Positions 43,403-52,932 are shown, counted from the first letter of the stretch. The stretch: 64,000 nt of DNA from Roseovarius sp. A-2 (GCF_002072155.1 NZ_BDIY01000007.1:1-64000); one strand, 5' to 3'. Notes: generated from the letters alone by a model not told the origin. A program made the numbers and translations.

Positions 43403-43417
43403 TGACAGTATTGGACA
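43403..43417. promoter_or_regulatory. Operator-like repeat 3 (TGACA-N5-GGACA)
   Basis: TGACA-GTATT-GGACA, about 70 nt before dctP. It shares the 16-nt core GTATTGGACAGTTATG with operator 1, and the left half-site has changed. Placement at each divergent promoter suggests joint control of the operon and the transporter. Confidence 0.6.
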
Positions 43418-43487
43418 GTTATGCCCAGTTTGATCTCGCAATAAGATACGGCGCGCTGTCGCGCCAATTTGACAGGGGGATTCGCAG

Positions 43488-44483
43488 ATGTTCTTCAAGA
43501 CGATTCTGGGTCTTGGTACCGCCATGGCCTTGGCATTGGCCGCACCCGCGATGGCCGAAACGACACTGAAACTGGCCACGGATTCGGGGGCCAAAGGTTC
43601 GCCATCGGGCGATGCGCTTGATCGCTGGGCCGCGCTGATTGAGGAAAGCACGAACGGCGAAGTGCAGGTCGACGTGTTCTATCAGAATGAATTGGGCAGT
43701 CAGGCCGAGGTCTTGGACCTGCTGGTTGCCGGCGATCTGGACATGATGATCAACTGGCCGATCACCGCATATGACGAACGTCTTGGCGTTCTTTTCACCC
43801 CATACATGGTCACCAGTTGGGAAGAGGCGCTGGAGGCCTACCAGCCTGGTGGTTGGGTAAATGAGGTACTGGTCGATATCTGGGCCGATCTCGGCGTCAA
43901 GTTCTTTGGCCCTTGGCCCGAGGGTTTCAATGGTGTCGCCTCGAGAGACAAATACGCGATGACCCCGGAGGACGCGAAGACCCTCAAGATTCGCGTTCCA
44001 GCAATGTTTCCGATGGCCGAGTCGCTGCAGGCTCTGGGCTACCAAACCGCGACCATCGATTGGTCAGAGGTATTTACCGCCATCCAAACCGGGGTCGTCG
44101 ACGGTGACGGCGCGAACATCATCTATTGGGACTACGAGTATTTCCGCGACGTGCTGGATTACTATAACCAGATCAAGATGCAGTTCATTACCGGCGTCAT
44201 GACGATGAATGAAGAATCCTGGGCCGCTCTGAGCGAGAGTGAGCAAAAGGCGGTTGCCGACGCGGCAAACACGGTCATGACCGAAGCCTTCGAACAGGCC
44301 CGGGAACGCGACCAGTATTACATCGAGCAGGCCAAGGAAGCTGGAATGACCTATATTGAGCCGTCGGACGAAGAGCTGAGGGCTATGGCCAAGGTCGTGC
44401 GTGAAAAAGTATGGCCCCAGATGGAAGACCGTGTCGGGAAAGACATCATGGACAAAATCCGAGCCAATGCCGGTGAACTCTGA
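43488..44483 (+). CDS. dctP: TRAP transporter periplasmic substrate-binding protein (DctP type)
   Basis: 331 aa; AGGGGGA precedes ATG. Signal peptide MFFKTILGLGTAMALALAAP with cleavage after AMA. Family features include SGDALDRWAALIEESTNG, QNELGSQAEVLDLLVAGDLD, LKIRVPAMFPMAESLQALG and PTE-like VFTAIQTGVVDGDGANI. It binds a carboxylate-bearing solute in the periplasm. Because it is divergent from the demethylation operon and shares operator repeats, the ligand is probably a methylated amino acid or betaine. Confidence 0.93.
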   Translation: MFFKTILGLGTAMALALAAPAMAETTLKLATDSGAKGSPSGDALDRWAALIEESTNGEVQVDVFYQNELGSQAEVLDLLVAGDLDMMINWPITAYDERLGVLFTPYMVTSWEEALEAYQPGGWVNEVLVDIWADLGVKFFGPWPEGFNGVASRDKYAMTPEDAKTLKIRVPAMFPMAESLQALGYQTATIDWSEVFTAIQTGVVDGDGANIIYWDYEYFRDVLDYYNQIKMQFITGVMTMNEESWAALSESEQKAVADAANTVMTEAFEQARERDQYYIEQAKEAGMTYIEPSDEELRAMAKVVREKVWPQMEDRVGKDIMDKIRANAGEL

Positions 44484-44982
44484 CATCCAGAATGGCCTCG
44501 TCGCCCGTATTGGCGGGGTCATCGCGCGTCTTCTCGATCTCGTGGCAGTCATTTCCTCCCTGGTTGTGGCGGGTTTGATGGCCTTTCTGGTTATTGCCCG
44601 CTATGTGCTCGGCCTGTCCATTGTCGGCTTGCATGAATTGATCATGCTTGCAGCTGTCGCGCTTTACATGACCGGGGCTGTTATCGCCTCGCGAAAACGC
44701 GATCACCTGACCGTCGACTGGATCGCGGGTAACATAACTGAACCACGACGCAAGGCGATGCATGATCTGCTGATTGCCACGCTGACGATCATCATCACGA
44801 TCTTCTTTATCGTCTGGGCCTATTGGATGTTCTCCTGGGGGCTCAAGCGCCCGCAGACGACACCGGCCTACCAGATCCCGCTATGGGTGCCGCAAATGGC
44901 CATCGGCCTCGCAGCCATCGGGTGCTTCTGTTACGCAGTGCGCGATTTCATCGGCGCGCTCCTAAAGTTGAGGCGCTTCTGA
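44467..44982 (+). CDS. dctQ: TRAP transporter small permease (DctQ type)
   Basis: 171 aa from ATG at 44467, overlapping dctP by 17 nt. Four hydrophobic helices (for example VAVISSLVVAGLMAFLVIAR, MLAAVALYMTGAVIASRKRD, LLIATLTIIITIFFIVWAYW) and the family sequence SRKRDHLTVDW. It pairs with the large permease that follows immediately. Confidence 0.92.
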   Translation: MPVNSDIQNGLVARIGGVIARLLDLVAVISSLVVAGLMAFLVIARYVLGLSIVGLHELIMLAAVALYMTGAVIASRKRDHLTVDWIAGNITEPRRKAMHDLLIATLTIIITIFFIVWAYWMFSWGLKRPQTTPAYQIPLWVPQMAIGLAAIGCFCYAVRDFIGALLKLRRF

Positions 44983-46272
44983 ATGTTCGCACTCGTCGCA
45001 CTCCCACTTCTCATCCTGCTCATGGGCATTGGTTTGCCCGTCGCCTGGTCCTTTGCCGGGGTTCTGGCGTATCTGACCTTTGTCTATGACGTGAACCTGA
45101 ATACGCTGATGCTGCAAGGGTTCCGCTCGCTTAACTCGCTGGTGCTGGTGGCCTTGCCGCTGTTTATCCTGACAGGATACTTGATGCAGTCTGGCGGCAT
45201 CGCGCAGCGCATCATTTCCTTTATCGAGCGCCTGGCGACGGGCAGGGGAGGCATGGGCACCGCTATGGTGCTGTCGTCCAGCGTCTTCGGAGCCATCGCA
45301 GGCACCGCGACCGCCGCCATCGCGTCCATCGGTTCCATCATGACCGAACCACTGGTCGCGCGTGGCTATCCACGGGGGCGGATCGCGGCACTGTTGGGGA
45401 TATCATCGCTACTGGGTATCCTGATCCCGCCGTCCATCACCATGATCCTCTTTGCGGTGGTGACGCGCCAGTCGGTCGCTGCCTGTTTTGCAGCCACCAT
45501 CGGCCCCGCGATTTTGCTGATCATCGGTCTCATCTTCTACAACCGCTTCCTTGTCGGGCGGGCCTTTGAGGAAAATCCTGCGAATGAGAGTGCGGGGCCG
45601 CGCGAAAGCTTCGGCAAGGTGACGATCAAAGCGCTACCGGCACTGTCGCTGCCGATCATCATCCTTGGTGGCATCTATGGTGGCGTCTTCACACCGACCG
45701 AAGCGGCCGCTGTCGCAGCGGTTGCGGCTTTGATTGTTGGCGGTCTGATCTATCGCGAATTCACGTGGCGCAGTCTGACACGCAGCGTGGTACAGGCGAC
45801 CGAGACCACCGGCACGATCATTCTGATTTTGCTGTTTTCCTTCATGATCTCGCGCATCATGGCATTCGAACGCGTGCCGCAGGACCTGACCGAGGCGATC
45901 CAATCTGTCATAACCAGCCCGATCGGCGCGCTGTTGGTCGTCAATCTGGTTCTGATTGTGGCGGGCGCGCTGATGGACGACATTTCCGTCACCGTCGTCA
46001 TTGCCCCCTTGTTCCTGCCGCTGATGGTGGCCAATGGTGTTGATCCAGTGCATTTCGCCGCTATTGTCGGGTGCTCGGTCGTCATTGGCGCGAATAGCCC
46101 TCCGGTGGCGCCGACGCTGTTTCTGTCCTGCAAGATCACGCGGGCACCGATCATGCAGGCCGTCATGCCCGCACTGGGCCTGATGACGTTTGTCGCATTC
46201 CCCGTCATGCTGATCACGACCTTTTGGCCAGCTTTGTCGCTGGCGATTCCTCGTGCGCTGGATCTGATGTAA
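44983..46272 (+). CDS. dctM: TRAP transporter large permease (DctM type)
   Basis: 429 aa starting 1 nt after the dctQ stop. It has about 12 membrane segments and the DctM hallmarks GTATAAIASIGSIMTEPLV, GISSLLGILIPPSITMILF, GGIYGGVFTPTEAAAVAAV and a C-terminal GANSPPVAPTLFLSCKI. It couples sodium entry to uptake of the DctP ligand. Confidence 0.95.
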   Translation: MFALVALPLLILLMGIGLPVAWSFAGVLAYLTFVYDVNLNTLMLQGFRSLNSLVLVALPLFILTGYLMQSGGIAQRIISFIERLATGRGGMGTAMVLSSSVFGAIAGTATAAIASIGSIMTEPLVARGYPRGRIAALLGISSLLGILIPPSITMILFAVVTRQSVAACFAATIGPAILLIIGLIFYNRFLVGRAFEENPANESAGPRESFGKVTIKALPALSLPIIILGGIYGGVFTPTEAAAVAAVAALIVGGLIYREFTWRSLTRSVVQATETTGTIILILLFSFMISRIMAFERVPQDLTEAIQSVITSPIGALLVVNLVLIVAGALMDDISVTVVIAPLFLPLMVANGVDPVHFAAIVGCSVVIGANSPPVAPTLFLSCKITRAPIMQAVMPALGLMTFVAFPVMLITTFWPALSLAIPRALDLM

Positions 46273-46446
46273 GGGCATTGCCAACTTGAGGGGGCTAGGG
46301 GGTAAACGTAGTATTTCCACTATCGCACCAGGCGCAATCCATCTGAGCGTATGCGCTTTGTGGGAAGCTTGCCATCTTTGCCATTCTGCTCATAATCTCA
46401 CGGCGTTCTCCAAGCACCCCTGCGTGACAACAGTGAAGGAGCTCTT

Positions 46447-46809
46447 ATGCCCGTGATCCGTATCGAAGTGCCAGAAGGAACCGCTACTGACGTCAAAGGC
46501 CGCATCCGAGACGGGGTGAAGCAGGCCGTTATCGACACGCTCGCCCCCAAGGAAATCAAATACGACTACGTGGCGGTCCGCGAAGCCTTTGGTATCATCG
46601 GCGACGGTCTGCCGCTGGTTACGGTTGACCTTCGTCCCGGGCGCGAACCGGAGCGAAAGAAGGCGCTGGTTGATGCCATCGCGGCCATTCTGAACAGCGA
46701 ACTTGCGGTGGACCCTGCCGACCTCTACGTTCTCTTTCGCGAGACGCCCGCCGAGAACCACTACACCGGTGGCACGCCGCTTCCTGATTGGGTTCCTGCG
46801 GATCAATAG
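46447..46809 (+). CDS. Tautomerase-superfamily protein
   Basis: 120 aa with AAGGAGC before ATG. Pro follows the initiator Met (MPVIRIEVPEG), the catalytic base of the family after Met removal. The chain has two beta-alpha-beta halves (GVKQAVIDTLAPKE; REPERKKALVDAIAAIL) and ends YVLFRETPAENHYTGGTPLP, as in the longer Tautomerase_2-type members. It precedes the haloacid-dehalogenase-like gene by about 40 nt, so the two may share an operon. The substrate is unknown; residues needed for chloroacrylate dehalogenases are not clearly present. Confidence 0.8.
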   Translation: MPVIRIEVPEGTATDVKGRIRDGVKQAVIDTLAPKEIKYDYVAVREAFGIIGDGLPLVTVDLRPGREPERKKALVDAIAAILNSELAVDPADLYVLFRETPAENHYTGGTPLPDWVPADQ

Positions 46810-46850
46810 TGCGAATAGCGACGCCCAAAACCTCACTCAAGGATCGGGTC

Positions 46851-47537
46851 ATGCCAGATCAACGGACCATCTCGACAATCGTCTTTGACGTCAACGAAAC
46901 GCTTCTGGATATCACGACCCTGGAACCGCTTTTTGAGCGGCTCTTTGGCGATCGGCAGATACTCAGAGAGTGGTTTCCCGAGCTTATCCTCTATTCGCAG
47001 ACGATGACATTGTCCGGGCTCTACACCTCCTTTGGCGAATTGGCGAGCGGCGTCCTGCGGATGGTTGGCGTGAACAGGGGCATAACTGTCGAGGAGCACG
47101 ATATTGCAGAGCTGAAGACACTGATCGGATCAATGCCCGCATACCCCGATGTCATCCCGGCGCTTACCGCGCTGCGCGCCGCGGGGTTTACGCTCGTCAC
47201 CTTGACCAATTCGGCACGATCACCGTCGCCGACGCCGCTTGAAAAGGCTGGCATCGATACATTCTTTGACCATCACTTCAGCATCGACGATGTTGGCAAA
47301 TTCAAACCCGATCCAGCACCCTACAAAATGGTTGCGGAACATCTGAAGGTCAACACAACCGAGATGTGCATGGTTGCCTGCCATCTGTGGGATACGATCG
47401 GGGCGCAATCTGTTGGATGTCAGGGTGCGTTCATATCCCGCCCGCACAACAACGTCCTGAACGTGCCAGGCGTGCCTGAACCTGATTTCGTATCTGACGA
47501 GCTTTCTCAACTCGCAAACCAAATAATCACAGCCTGA
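46851..47537 (+). CDS. Haloacid dehalogenase type II-like HAD hydrolase
   Basis: 228 aa from ATG at 46851. HAD motifs: nucleophile Asp in IVFDVNETLLD, Thr/Ser-Asn in LVTLTNSARSPSP, Lys in VGKFKPDPAPYKM and CHLWDTIGAQSVGCQGAF. Together they match the L-2-haloacid dehalogenase type II family, with a cap helix region between residues 20 and 100. Some catalytic-pocket positions (CHLWD instead of SSNAWD) deviate, so the true substrate may not be a haloacid. It is followed by the tRNA-like site at 47.8 kb. Confidence 0.82.
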   Translation: MPDQRTISTIVFDVNETLLDITTLEPLFERLFGDRQILREWFPELILYSQTMTLSGLYTSFGELASGVLRMVGVNRGITVEEHDIAELKTLIGSMPAYPDVIPALTALRAAGFTLVTLTNSARSPSPTPLEKAGIDTFFDHHFSIDDVGKFKPDPAPYKMVAEHLKVNTTEMCMVACHLWDTIGAQSVGCQGAFISRPHNNVLNVPGVPEPDFVSDELSQLANQIITA

Positions 47538-48614
47538 ATTCGTCGCTGTCTGCGCGCAGAATAACCTTCATTTCTGTTTCCGGTCTTGCACGTTTTGGGC
47601 CAGTGGATCCGAACATCAAACTATCAGTCCGGTCAATTCACCTATAACTGCTGCGCTTAATTAACCTGCTATGATGCCGGTTGGCCAAGTGATGGCCGTG
47701 TCACCTGTGCCGTTCTGCCATAACTTCGAAAGCTTCAGCACAACCTCCAGGGCTGGCTCCCACAGCGTAGCTGTTTACGTTGGATTTCTGCGGGAATGGA
47801 TCAGGCTAAGTAACCGAAGAACAATTTCGTGAGAATTCAAAATCCCCCAGTCGCGATACCGTGCGAGTTCGAGTCGCGCCTTGGGCACCACGCTCTCGTT
47901 TTTATGAAGGTTAGTGAACGAGCGGACTTTCTTTTGGACCCACGGGGTGTGCGAATCACTTGCGTCGCCGGTTTTGTTGCCCGAGGCGAACCAATCGCAT
48001 TCAAAATGTCATATTGATCACGGGCAACACATTATCCCATTGCCGCAATTCTGCCAAAATTGGGCTGCCGCGTCCGGTCCGTGATCCATGTCGTTTGGGA
48101 AACAATCGCGCGGCGTGCCGTAGAGCGATCCCCCTATAACAAGGCGATTTCAGTTGATTTACGGCTTTGCCTGGGGGTGTTTCGGAAACAATCCGCAGCC
48201 GGAATTGTGTTCTACTTGTGATTGTATGGGTGATTCCGAGGCCGGCTCGACATGATTTCGGCACGTTTTGGCCCAATTTCCCCTTGGGTGAGATGTCCGT
48301 CTGGCGTAGAAAAGAGAGGCCCAACTGGGGGGTGAAGTTACTAGGTCTGGGGGCGACCGCACGTATCGGGCGCGTGATCCATCACGCGTGACAGAGTGTG
48401 ATCGTCTAGTGTGTTGCCATTCTGTTGATTGCGAAATCGACATACGGCTTCGAATCGGGATCATGGTTTGATCCCGCCTGTCCGCAGGCCATGAGATCAC
48501 TCTTCTTGAAAACCGGTTGTGACGGTCGCCCCGCTCGATGGCAGCTTCCGCATGGGGACGATGATTTCAGCAGGTCGCGGCAATGCCCGTCCTAGAGTGT
48601 AGTGGGAGAAGAAC
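47538..48614. other. Long intergenic region with tRNA-like fragment
   Basis: About 1080 bases without a convincing gene; stop codons are frequent in all frames and short frames have no family match. It contains the tRNA-like fragment at 47824-47894, and the promoter of the RTX gene must lie near 48430-48610. The region looks like a decayed integration boundary. Confidence 0.6.
47824..47894 (+). other. Second tRNA-Leu-like 3' fragment, putative att site
   Basis: Block 47824-47848 matches 28493-28517 at 24 of 25 positions (one C/T change), and 47879-47894 equals 28546-28561, including the CCA end. The middle differs: the T arm here is imperfect (GCGAG-TTCGAGT-CGCGC) and no 5' tRNA half precedes. 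It is a decayed or chimeric attachment site rather than a tRNA gene. Confidence 0.62.
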
Positions 48615-51600
48615 ATGGCGACGAACAGAGTTGAAGGTGCAAACGGCGACGACCGGATCGATGCGACATTTGCCGCCGACCCCGAGGGCGAGCGCATCGA
48701 CGCGGGCAACGGACCGGGTGGCACCAATAACGACGTCGTGGACGGGTTCGGCGGCGATGACACGATCCAGTCGGGCGAGGGCGATGATACGGTCTTTGCC
48801 GGATCGGGCAGCGACTCGGTCGAGGGCGGCGCGGGCGACGACCTGCTTGTAGGTGACAGCGACGGCTCCGGCGGCGGTGGCGGGCGCTCGGTCTTTCAAT
48901 GGGATCTCGCCCCTGACCTGAACGGCCCCAACCCGATCGAGCCGGGCGATCCGATCACCTTCTTCACGCAAGATACCGGCACCGTGGACGTGACCTTCTC
49001 GATTTTTTCCTCCACCGGGGAGGTCGAGACGGAATTCGCCGACAACACACAGGACGTCTCCGGCGTGGTGACCGGCGGCGCGCCTGCCGATGCCAACAGT
49101 TCGCTCTCGACGGCGTTCGCGAATGCCAACACTACTGATCTCAAACTGCAATTCTCCGGAGATGTGACGGACGTCTCTTTCCAGATCAACGATCTCGACG
49201 GCACCGAGGGTGTGCAGGTCTTTGCGTTCGATGCCGATGACAACCTGCTTCCGATGACGCTGAGCGGCGGTACAGGTGTAACGGTTCTTAGTGGTGAAGA
49301 AGCCGAAGGCGGCGGGGCTTCGGGCAGCGATGACAGCCCCGACAACGCGTTGCAGGTCGGCATCGAAGGCCCGGTGTCGCAGCTTGTGATCCGCTACACC
49401 GATCCGGTCGGCGACTCCGATGGCATCAACGTCACGGATGTGTATTTCAACACCGAGGGCGGCGGCATCATCGATACCGGCGTGCCCGGCGACGACACAC
49501 TGATCGGCGGCGACGGCGATGACACGCTGCTTGGCGAGGATGGCAATGACGTGCTGATCGGCGGGGCCGGGGCCGATTCCATGGTCGGTGGTGCGGATGA
49601 GGATATGTTCATCGGCGGCACCCCTGGCGACGTGGTCGATGGCGGCAGTACCGGCGTGGACAATGACACGCTCGACCTGAGCGGATCGGGCCCGCTGCGC
49701 GTGGCCGAGGAAACTGACGATCCCGATGGAAACTCCACCTCGGGGCGGATTGAATTTATCGGCGCGGATGGGGCGGTCTCGGGCGAGATGACCTTTGCCG
49801 AGATCGAGAACCTGATCCTGCCCGAGAACGGCGCGCCGGTAACGCAGCCCGACACCGCTGTGACCGACGAGGATACCTCGGTCGACATTCCGGTTCTGGC
49901 CAATGACAGCGACCCCGAGGGCGACCCGCTGACAATCGGCAGCGCCACCGCGACCAACGGCACGGTGACGGTCAATGCCGATAACACGCTGTCGTATACA
50001 CCGAACCAGGATTTCAACGGCACAGACACGATCACCTACACCGCCGATGACGGCAACGGGAACACAACCCCCGGTACGGTGACGGTCACGGTGAACCCGG
50101 TGAACGACGATCCGGTTGCCGGACCTGACAGCGGCAGCACCGACTTTGAGACGCCGGTGACGATTGACGTGCTCGCCAATGACAGCGACGTGGATGGCGA
50201 TCCGCTCAGCGTCGCAAGCGCCACGGACGGGGCCAACGGCACAACGACGGTCAATGGTGACGGCACCGTGACCTATACGCCCGACGCCGGATTCAGCGGC
50301 ACCGACACGTTCGACTATACTGTCGAGGACGGCAATGGCGGCAGCGCCACGTCCACCGTCACTGTCACGGTTGACGACGCGCCGACGCCGACCCGCGACG
50401 GTATCATCGAAGGCACCGCCGGGGCCGATCTGATCGACACGGCCTATGATGGCGATCCGGATGGCGATTTCGTCGATAACGAGGACGCGCTCCTGCCCGG
50501 GGCCGCACCCAATGACGACAGCATCCGTGCGGGTGACGGCGACGATACCGTCCTGGCCGGGCTGGGCGATGATGAGGTTGACGGCGGCGACGGCAATGAC
50601 AGCATCATTGGCGGTGTTGGCAGCGACACGATCTTTGGCGGGGCTGGCAATGACACGATCGACTCCGGTTTGCCCCTGTCGGCTACGCCGTTGCCGGATC
50701 TGGGCTTTCCGCCCGACGTGCCCGCCGATCCGTTTCCGAATGACGACCGTGATTTTGTGGATGGCGGAGACGGCGACGATGTGATCTCGACCGGTGACGA
50801 TGCCGACACAATTTTCGGCGGCGCGGGCAATGACCTGATCGACGCTGGGATCGACGCTGACAGCGTCGAGGGCGGCGACGGGGACGATACGATCATTGGC
50901 GGCGAGGGATCCGATACGATCAATGCAGGCGATGGTGATGATATCGTCTATGGCGGTCTCGATCCGAGGTTCCCTGACGAGCTCAACATCCCCGATGCTA
51001 CGGATCCAGTCACTGATAACGGTCGGGATCTGATCAACGGCGGTACAGGAAACGATACGCTCTTCGGACAGGATGACGACGACACGATCATCGGCGGGGC
51101 CGGGGACGACTTCATCGACGGCGGCATCGACAACGACTCGCTCGAAGGAAATTTCGGCAATGACACCATCCTCGGCGGTGACGGTGACGACACGATCCGT
51201 GGCCTGTTCGACAATGACAGCCTCGAAGGGGGCGCTGGCGATGACGTGATCAACGGCGGCGACGGCGACGATTTCGTGTCGGGCGGCGACGGTGATGACG
51301 AACTGCGCGGCAATAACGGAAATGACACGATTTCCGGTGGGCCCGGGGCCGATTTCATGGCCGGTGGCAATGACCGCGACGTGTTCCTCGATGTTGGCGC
51401 CGGTGACACGATCGACGGCGGAGACGGTGACAGCACCGATGACGGCGTGGACGACGACTTCGACACGCTCGACCTGCGCGGTCTTGGCCGGTTCGATATC
51501 GTCGATGAAACGGTTGACCCTGACGGCAACTCGACCAGCGGAACCGTTAACTTTCTTGCTGCCGATGACAGTGTCACCGGCACGCTGGAATTCCGTGAAA

Positions 51601-52199
51601 TCGAAAACCTGATCCCCTGCTTTACGCCCGGCACGCTGATCGCGACGCCCCGCGGGGAACGTCTGGTCGAGGAGTTGCAGCCGGGCGACCGGGTGATCAC
51701 CCGCGACAACGGGCTGCAGGAAATCCGCTGGGTCGGGCATCGTGCGCTTGGTGCGCAGGACCTGCACAACGCGCCGCATCTCAAGCCGGTCCTGATCCGC
51801 GCCGGGGCGCTTGGTCATGGCCTGCCCGAGCGCGACATGCTGGTCAGCCCGCAACACCGTCTGCTGCTGAATTCCGAGCGCGCCGCGCTCTATTTCGAGG
51901 AGCGCGAGGTTCTGGCGGCGGCCAAGCATCTGACCGGCATGGAAGGTATCGATCAGGTCGAGGCGAGCGGCACGACCTATATCCACTTCATGTTCGACCA
52001 GCACGAGGTGGTCCTGTCGAACGGTGCCTGGACCGAAAGCTTCCAACCCGGCGAGCAGGTGCTTGATGGCATGGGTATCGAGCAGCGGGACGAGATCTTC
52101 GAGCTTTTCCCGGAACTGCGCGAGGCTCAGGGCCTCAAGGCCTATCAGGCCGCGCGCCGGTCGCTCAAGAAGCACGAAGCGCGTTTGTTGGTAGAGTAA
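48615..52199 (+). CDS. Large RTX calcium-binding protein with C-terminal Hint domain
   Basis: 1194 aa. No Sec signal; acidic and Gly/Asp-rich. RTX nonapeptides (GGDGDDTL, GGAGNDTI types) occur in clusters at about 30-80, 290-340 and 600-940. Residues about 80-280 form a beta-rich domain; 407-596 are two tandem cadherin/Ig-like repeats, each with VLANDSD, GDPL and the F-x-G-T-D-T motif. From about 1002 a Hint domain begins CFTPGTLIATPRGERLVEEL, with MLVSPQHRLLL later, as in roseobacter secreted proteins. Such proteins leave through a type I secretion system and fold with calcium outside. No secretion genes are adjacent. Likely surface or adhesion role. Confidence 0.88.
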   Translation: MATNRVEGANGDDRIDATFAADPEGERIDAGNGPGGTNNDVVDGFGGDDTIQSGEGDDTVFAGSGSDSVEGGAGDDLLVGDSDGSGGGGGRSVFQWDLAPDLNGPNPIEPGDPITFFTQDTGTVDVTFSIFSSTGEVETEFADNTQDVSGVVTGGAPADANSSLSTAFANANTTDLKLQFSGDVTDVSFQINDLDGTEGVQVFAFDADDNLLPMTLSGGTGVTVLSGEEAEGGGASGSDDSPDNALQVGIEGPVSQLVIRYTDPVGDSDGINVTDVYFNTEGGGIIDTGVPGDDTLIGGDGDDTLLGEDGNDVLIGGAGADSMVGGADEDMFIGGTPGDVVDGGSTGVDNDTLDLSGSGPLRVAEETDDPDGNSTSGRIEFIGADGAVSGEMTFAEIENLILPENGAPVTQPDTAVTDEDTSVDIPVLANDSDPEGDPLTIGSATATNGTVTVNADNTLSYTPNQDFNGTDTITYTADDGNGNTTPGTVTVTVNPVNDDPVAGPDSGSTDFETPVTIDVLANDSDVDGDPLSVASATDGANGTTTVNGDGTVTYTPDAGFSGTDTFDYTVEDGNGGSATSTVTVTVDDAPTPTRDGIIEGTAGADLIDTAYDGDPDGDFVDNEDALLPGAAPNDDSIRAGDGDDTVLAGLGDDEVDGGDGNDSIIGGVGSDTIFGGAGNDTIDSGLPLSATPLPDLGFPPDVPADPFPNDDRDFVDGGDGDDVISTGDDADTIFGGAGNDLIDAGIDADSVEGGDGDDTIIGGEGSDTINAGDGDDIVYGGLDPRFPDELNIPDATDPVTDNGRDLINGGTGNDTLFGQDDDDTIIGGAGDDFIDGGIDNDSLEGNFGNDTILGGDGDDTIRGLFDNDSLEGGAGDDVINGGDGDDFVSGGDGDDELRGNNGNDTISGGPGADFMAGGNDRDVFLDVGAGDTIDGGDGDSTDDGVDDDFDTLDLRGLGRFDIVDETVDPDGNSTSGTVNFLAADDSVTGTLEFREIENLIPCFTPGTLIATPRGERLVEELQPGDRVITRDNGLQEIRWVGHRALGAQDLHNAPHLKPVLIRAGALGHGLPERDMLVSPQHRLLLNSERAALYFEEREVLAAAKHLTGMEGIDQVEASGTTYIHFMFDQHEVVLSNGAWTESFQPGEQVLDGMGIEQRDEIFELFPELREAQGLKAYQAARRSLKKHEARLLVE

Positions 52200-52276
52200 T
52201 CCTTTGCAGCCGGTCGGCCTTCGGTGAGGGCCGACCAAAGAAATCGGTTGCGGGGGCTATCCCGGTTTCGAGTGGG

Positions 52277-52312
52277 AACAATCCCGGCCATGTGCCGGGA
52301 TTGTTTCTGTTT
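52277..52312. terminator. Perfect 12-bp hairpin terminator
   Basis: AACAATCCCGGC and GCCGGGATTGTT pair fully around CATGT, followed on the plus strand by TCTGTTT. It separates the RTX gene from the convergent MobA-like gene and could end both transcripts. Confidence 0.85.
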
Positions 52313-52328
52313 GGGAAACAACGTTGTC

Positions 52329-52928
52329 TCAACCTGTCTGGCGCGCGCGCCATGCGGCCCAGGCCTCGGGTGTGTCGAGATCGGTTGTGGCATGTGCGCC
52401 GGGCAGGGCAATCACTGTCACCGGATGACGACGCAGAAGGTCCTGCGCGCCCCGGTCACCGGTCAGATGGCGCATCTCGATCAGAAGATTCGACGGAAAA
52501 ATCACCGGGTGCCCGGCGATTCCATCCTCAGATGTAGCGCGTATAATTCTTTTTTTATCATATGCTTGCAGGACAACTCTCATGTCATTCATGGTAAGAT
52601 CCGGCAGATCCGGCAGGAGCACCATCAGAGCTGTGCGACCGTCGCGGAGCGCCCGGTCTGCCCCCGCCCGCAGCGACGCCGAAAGGCCGGTGGCTGCGTC
52701 CTCTATGACGATCTTTGAAAGACTTGGATCATTGAGACCGCGCAGCGCCTCGGCGCGCCAGGGTCGGTCGGGCGGCAGGGTGACGAGGACAGGATGCCCG
52801 AGGCCAAGCGTCATCTTGACCCGGTCGCGCAGCAGGGGCACGCCGCGCACCTCCTCCAGCAGCTTGTCGCGCCCACGCATGCGCGACGAGGCACCGGCGG
52901 CGGGAATGAGGATGAGCATATCGGCCAT
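52329..52928 (-). CDS. MobA/MocA-like nucleotidyltransferase
   Basis: 199 aa. Begins MLILIPAAGASSRMRGRDKL after three residues, the nucleotide-binding Gly/Ser/Arg loop of NTP_transf_3 proteins; MVLLPDLPDLTMNDM supplies the Asp motif, and GIAGHPVIFPSNLL and DLDTPEAWAAW complete the family pattern. Members transfer CMP or GMP to molybdopterin. It probably makes the cytosine form of the molybdenum cofactor, but no molybdoenzyme lies nearby. It ends next to the ABC permease gene, 4 nt away. Confidence 0.82.
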   Translation of the reverse strand: MADMLILIPAAGASSRMRGRDKLLEEVRGVPLLRDRVKMTLGLGHPVLVTLPPDRPWRAEALRGLNDPSLSKIVIEDAATGLSASLRAGADRALRDGRTALMVLLPDLPDLTMNDMRVVLQAYDKKRIIRATSEDGIAGHPVIFPSNLLIEMRHLTGDRGAQDLLRRHPVTVIALPGAHATTDLDTPEAWAAWRARQTG

Positions 52929-52932
52929 GCCG

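Larger units (their letters stand above)
43153..43487. promoter_or_regulatory. Divergent promoter region of demethylation operon and TRAP transporter
   Basis: 335 bases between divergent genes, AT-richer than its flanks. It holds the three repeat sites listed separately and no convincing gene. Both promoters must lie here; I cannot fix their -35/-10 boxes reliably. Confidence 0.7.

Noticed and set aside
46447-46809. cis-3-chloroacrylic acid dehalogenase
   Set aside because: Pro1 is present, but the late Glu and other specificity residues expected for that enzyme are not at matching positions.
49500-51450. DNA tandem repeat or CRISPR array
   Set aside because: The repeats encode RTX nonapeptides with variable third positions and no spacers.
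48567-52238. 1223-aa open frame antisense to the RTX gene
   Set aside because: It is the mirror of a Gly/Asp-rich repetitive gene; the codon bias (GGC, GAC, ATC) leaves the opposite strand free of stops. It has no domain, and the sense frame has clear RTX and Hint motifs.
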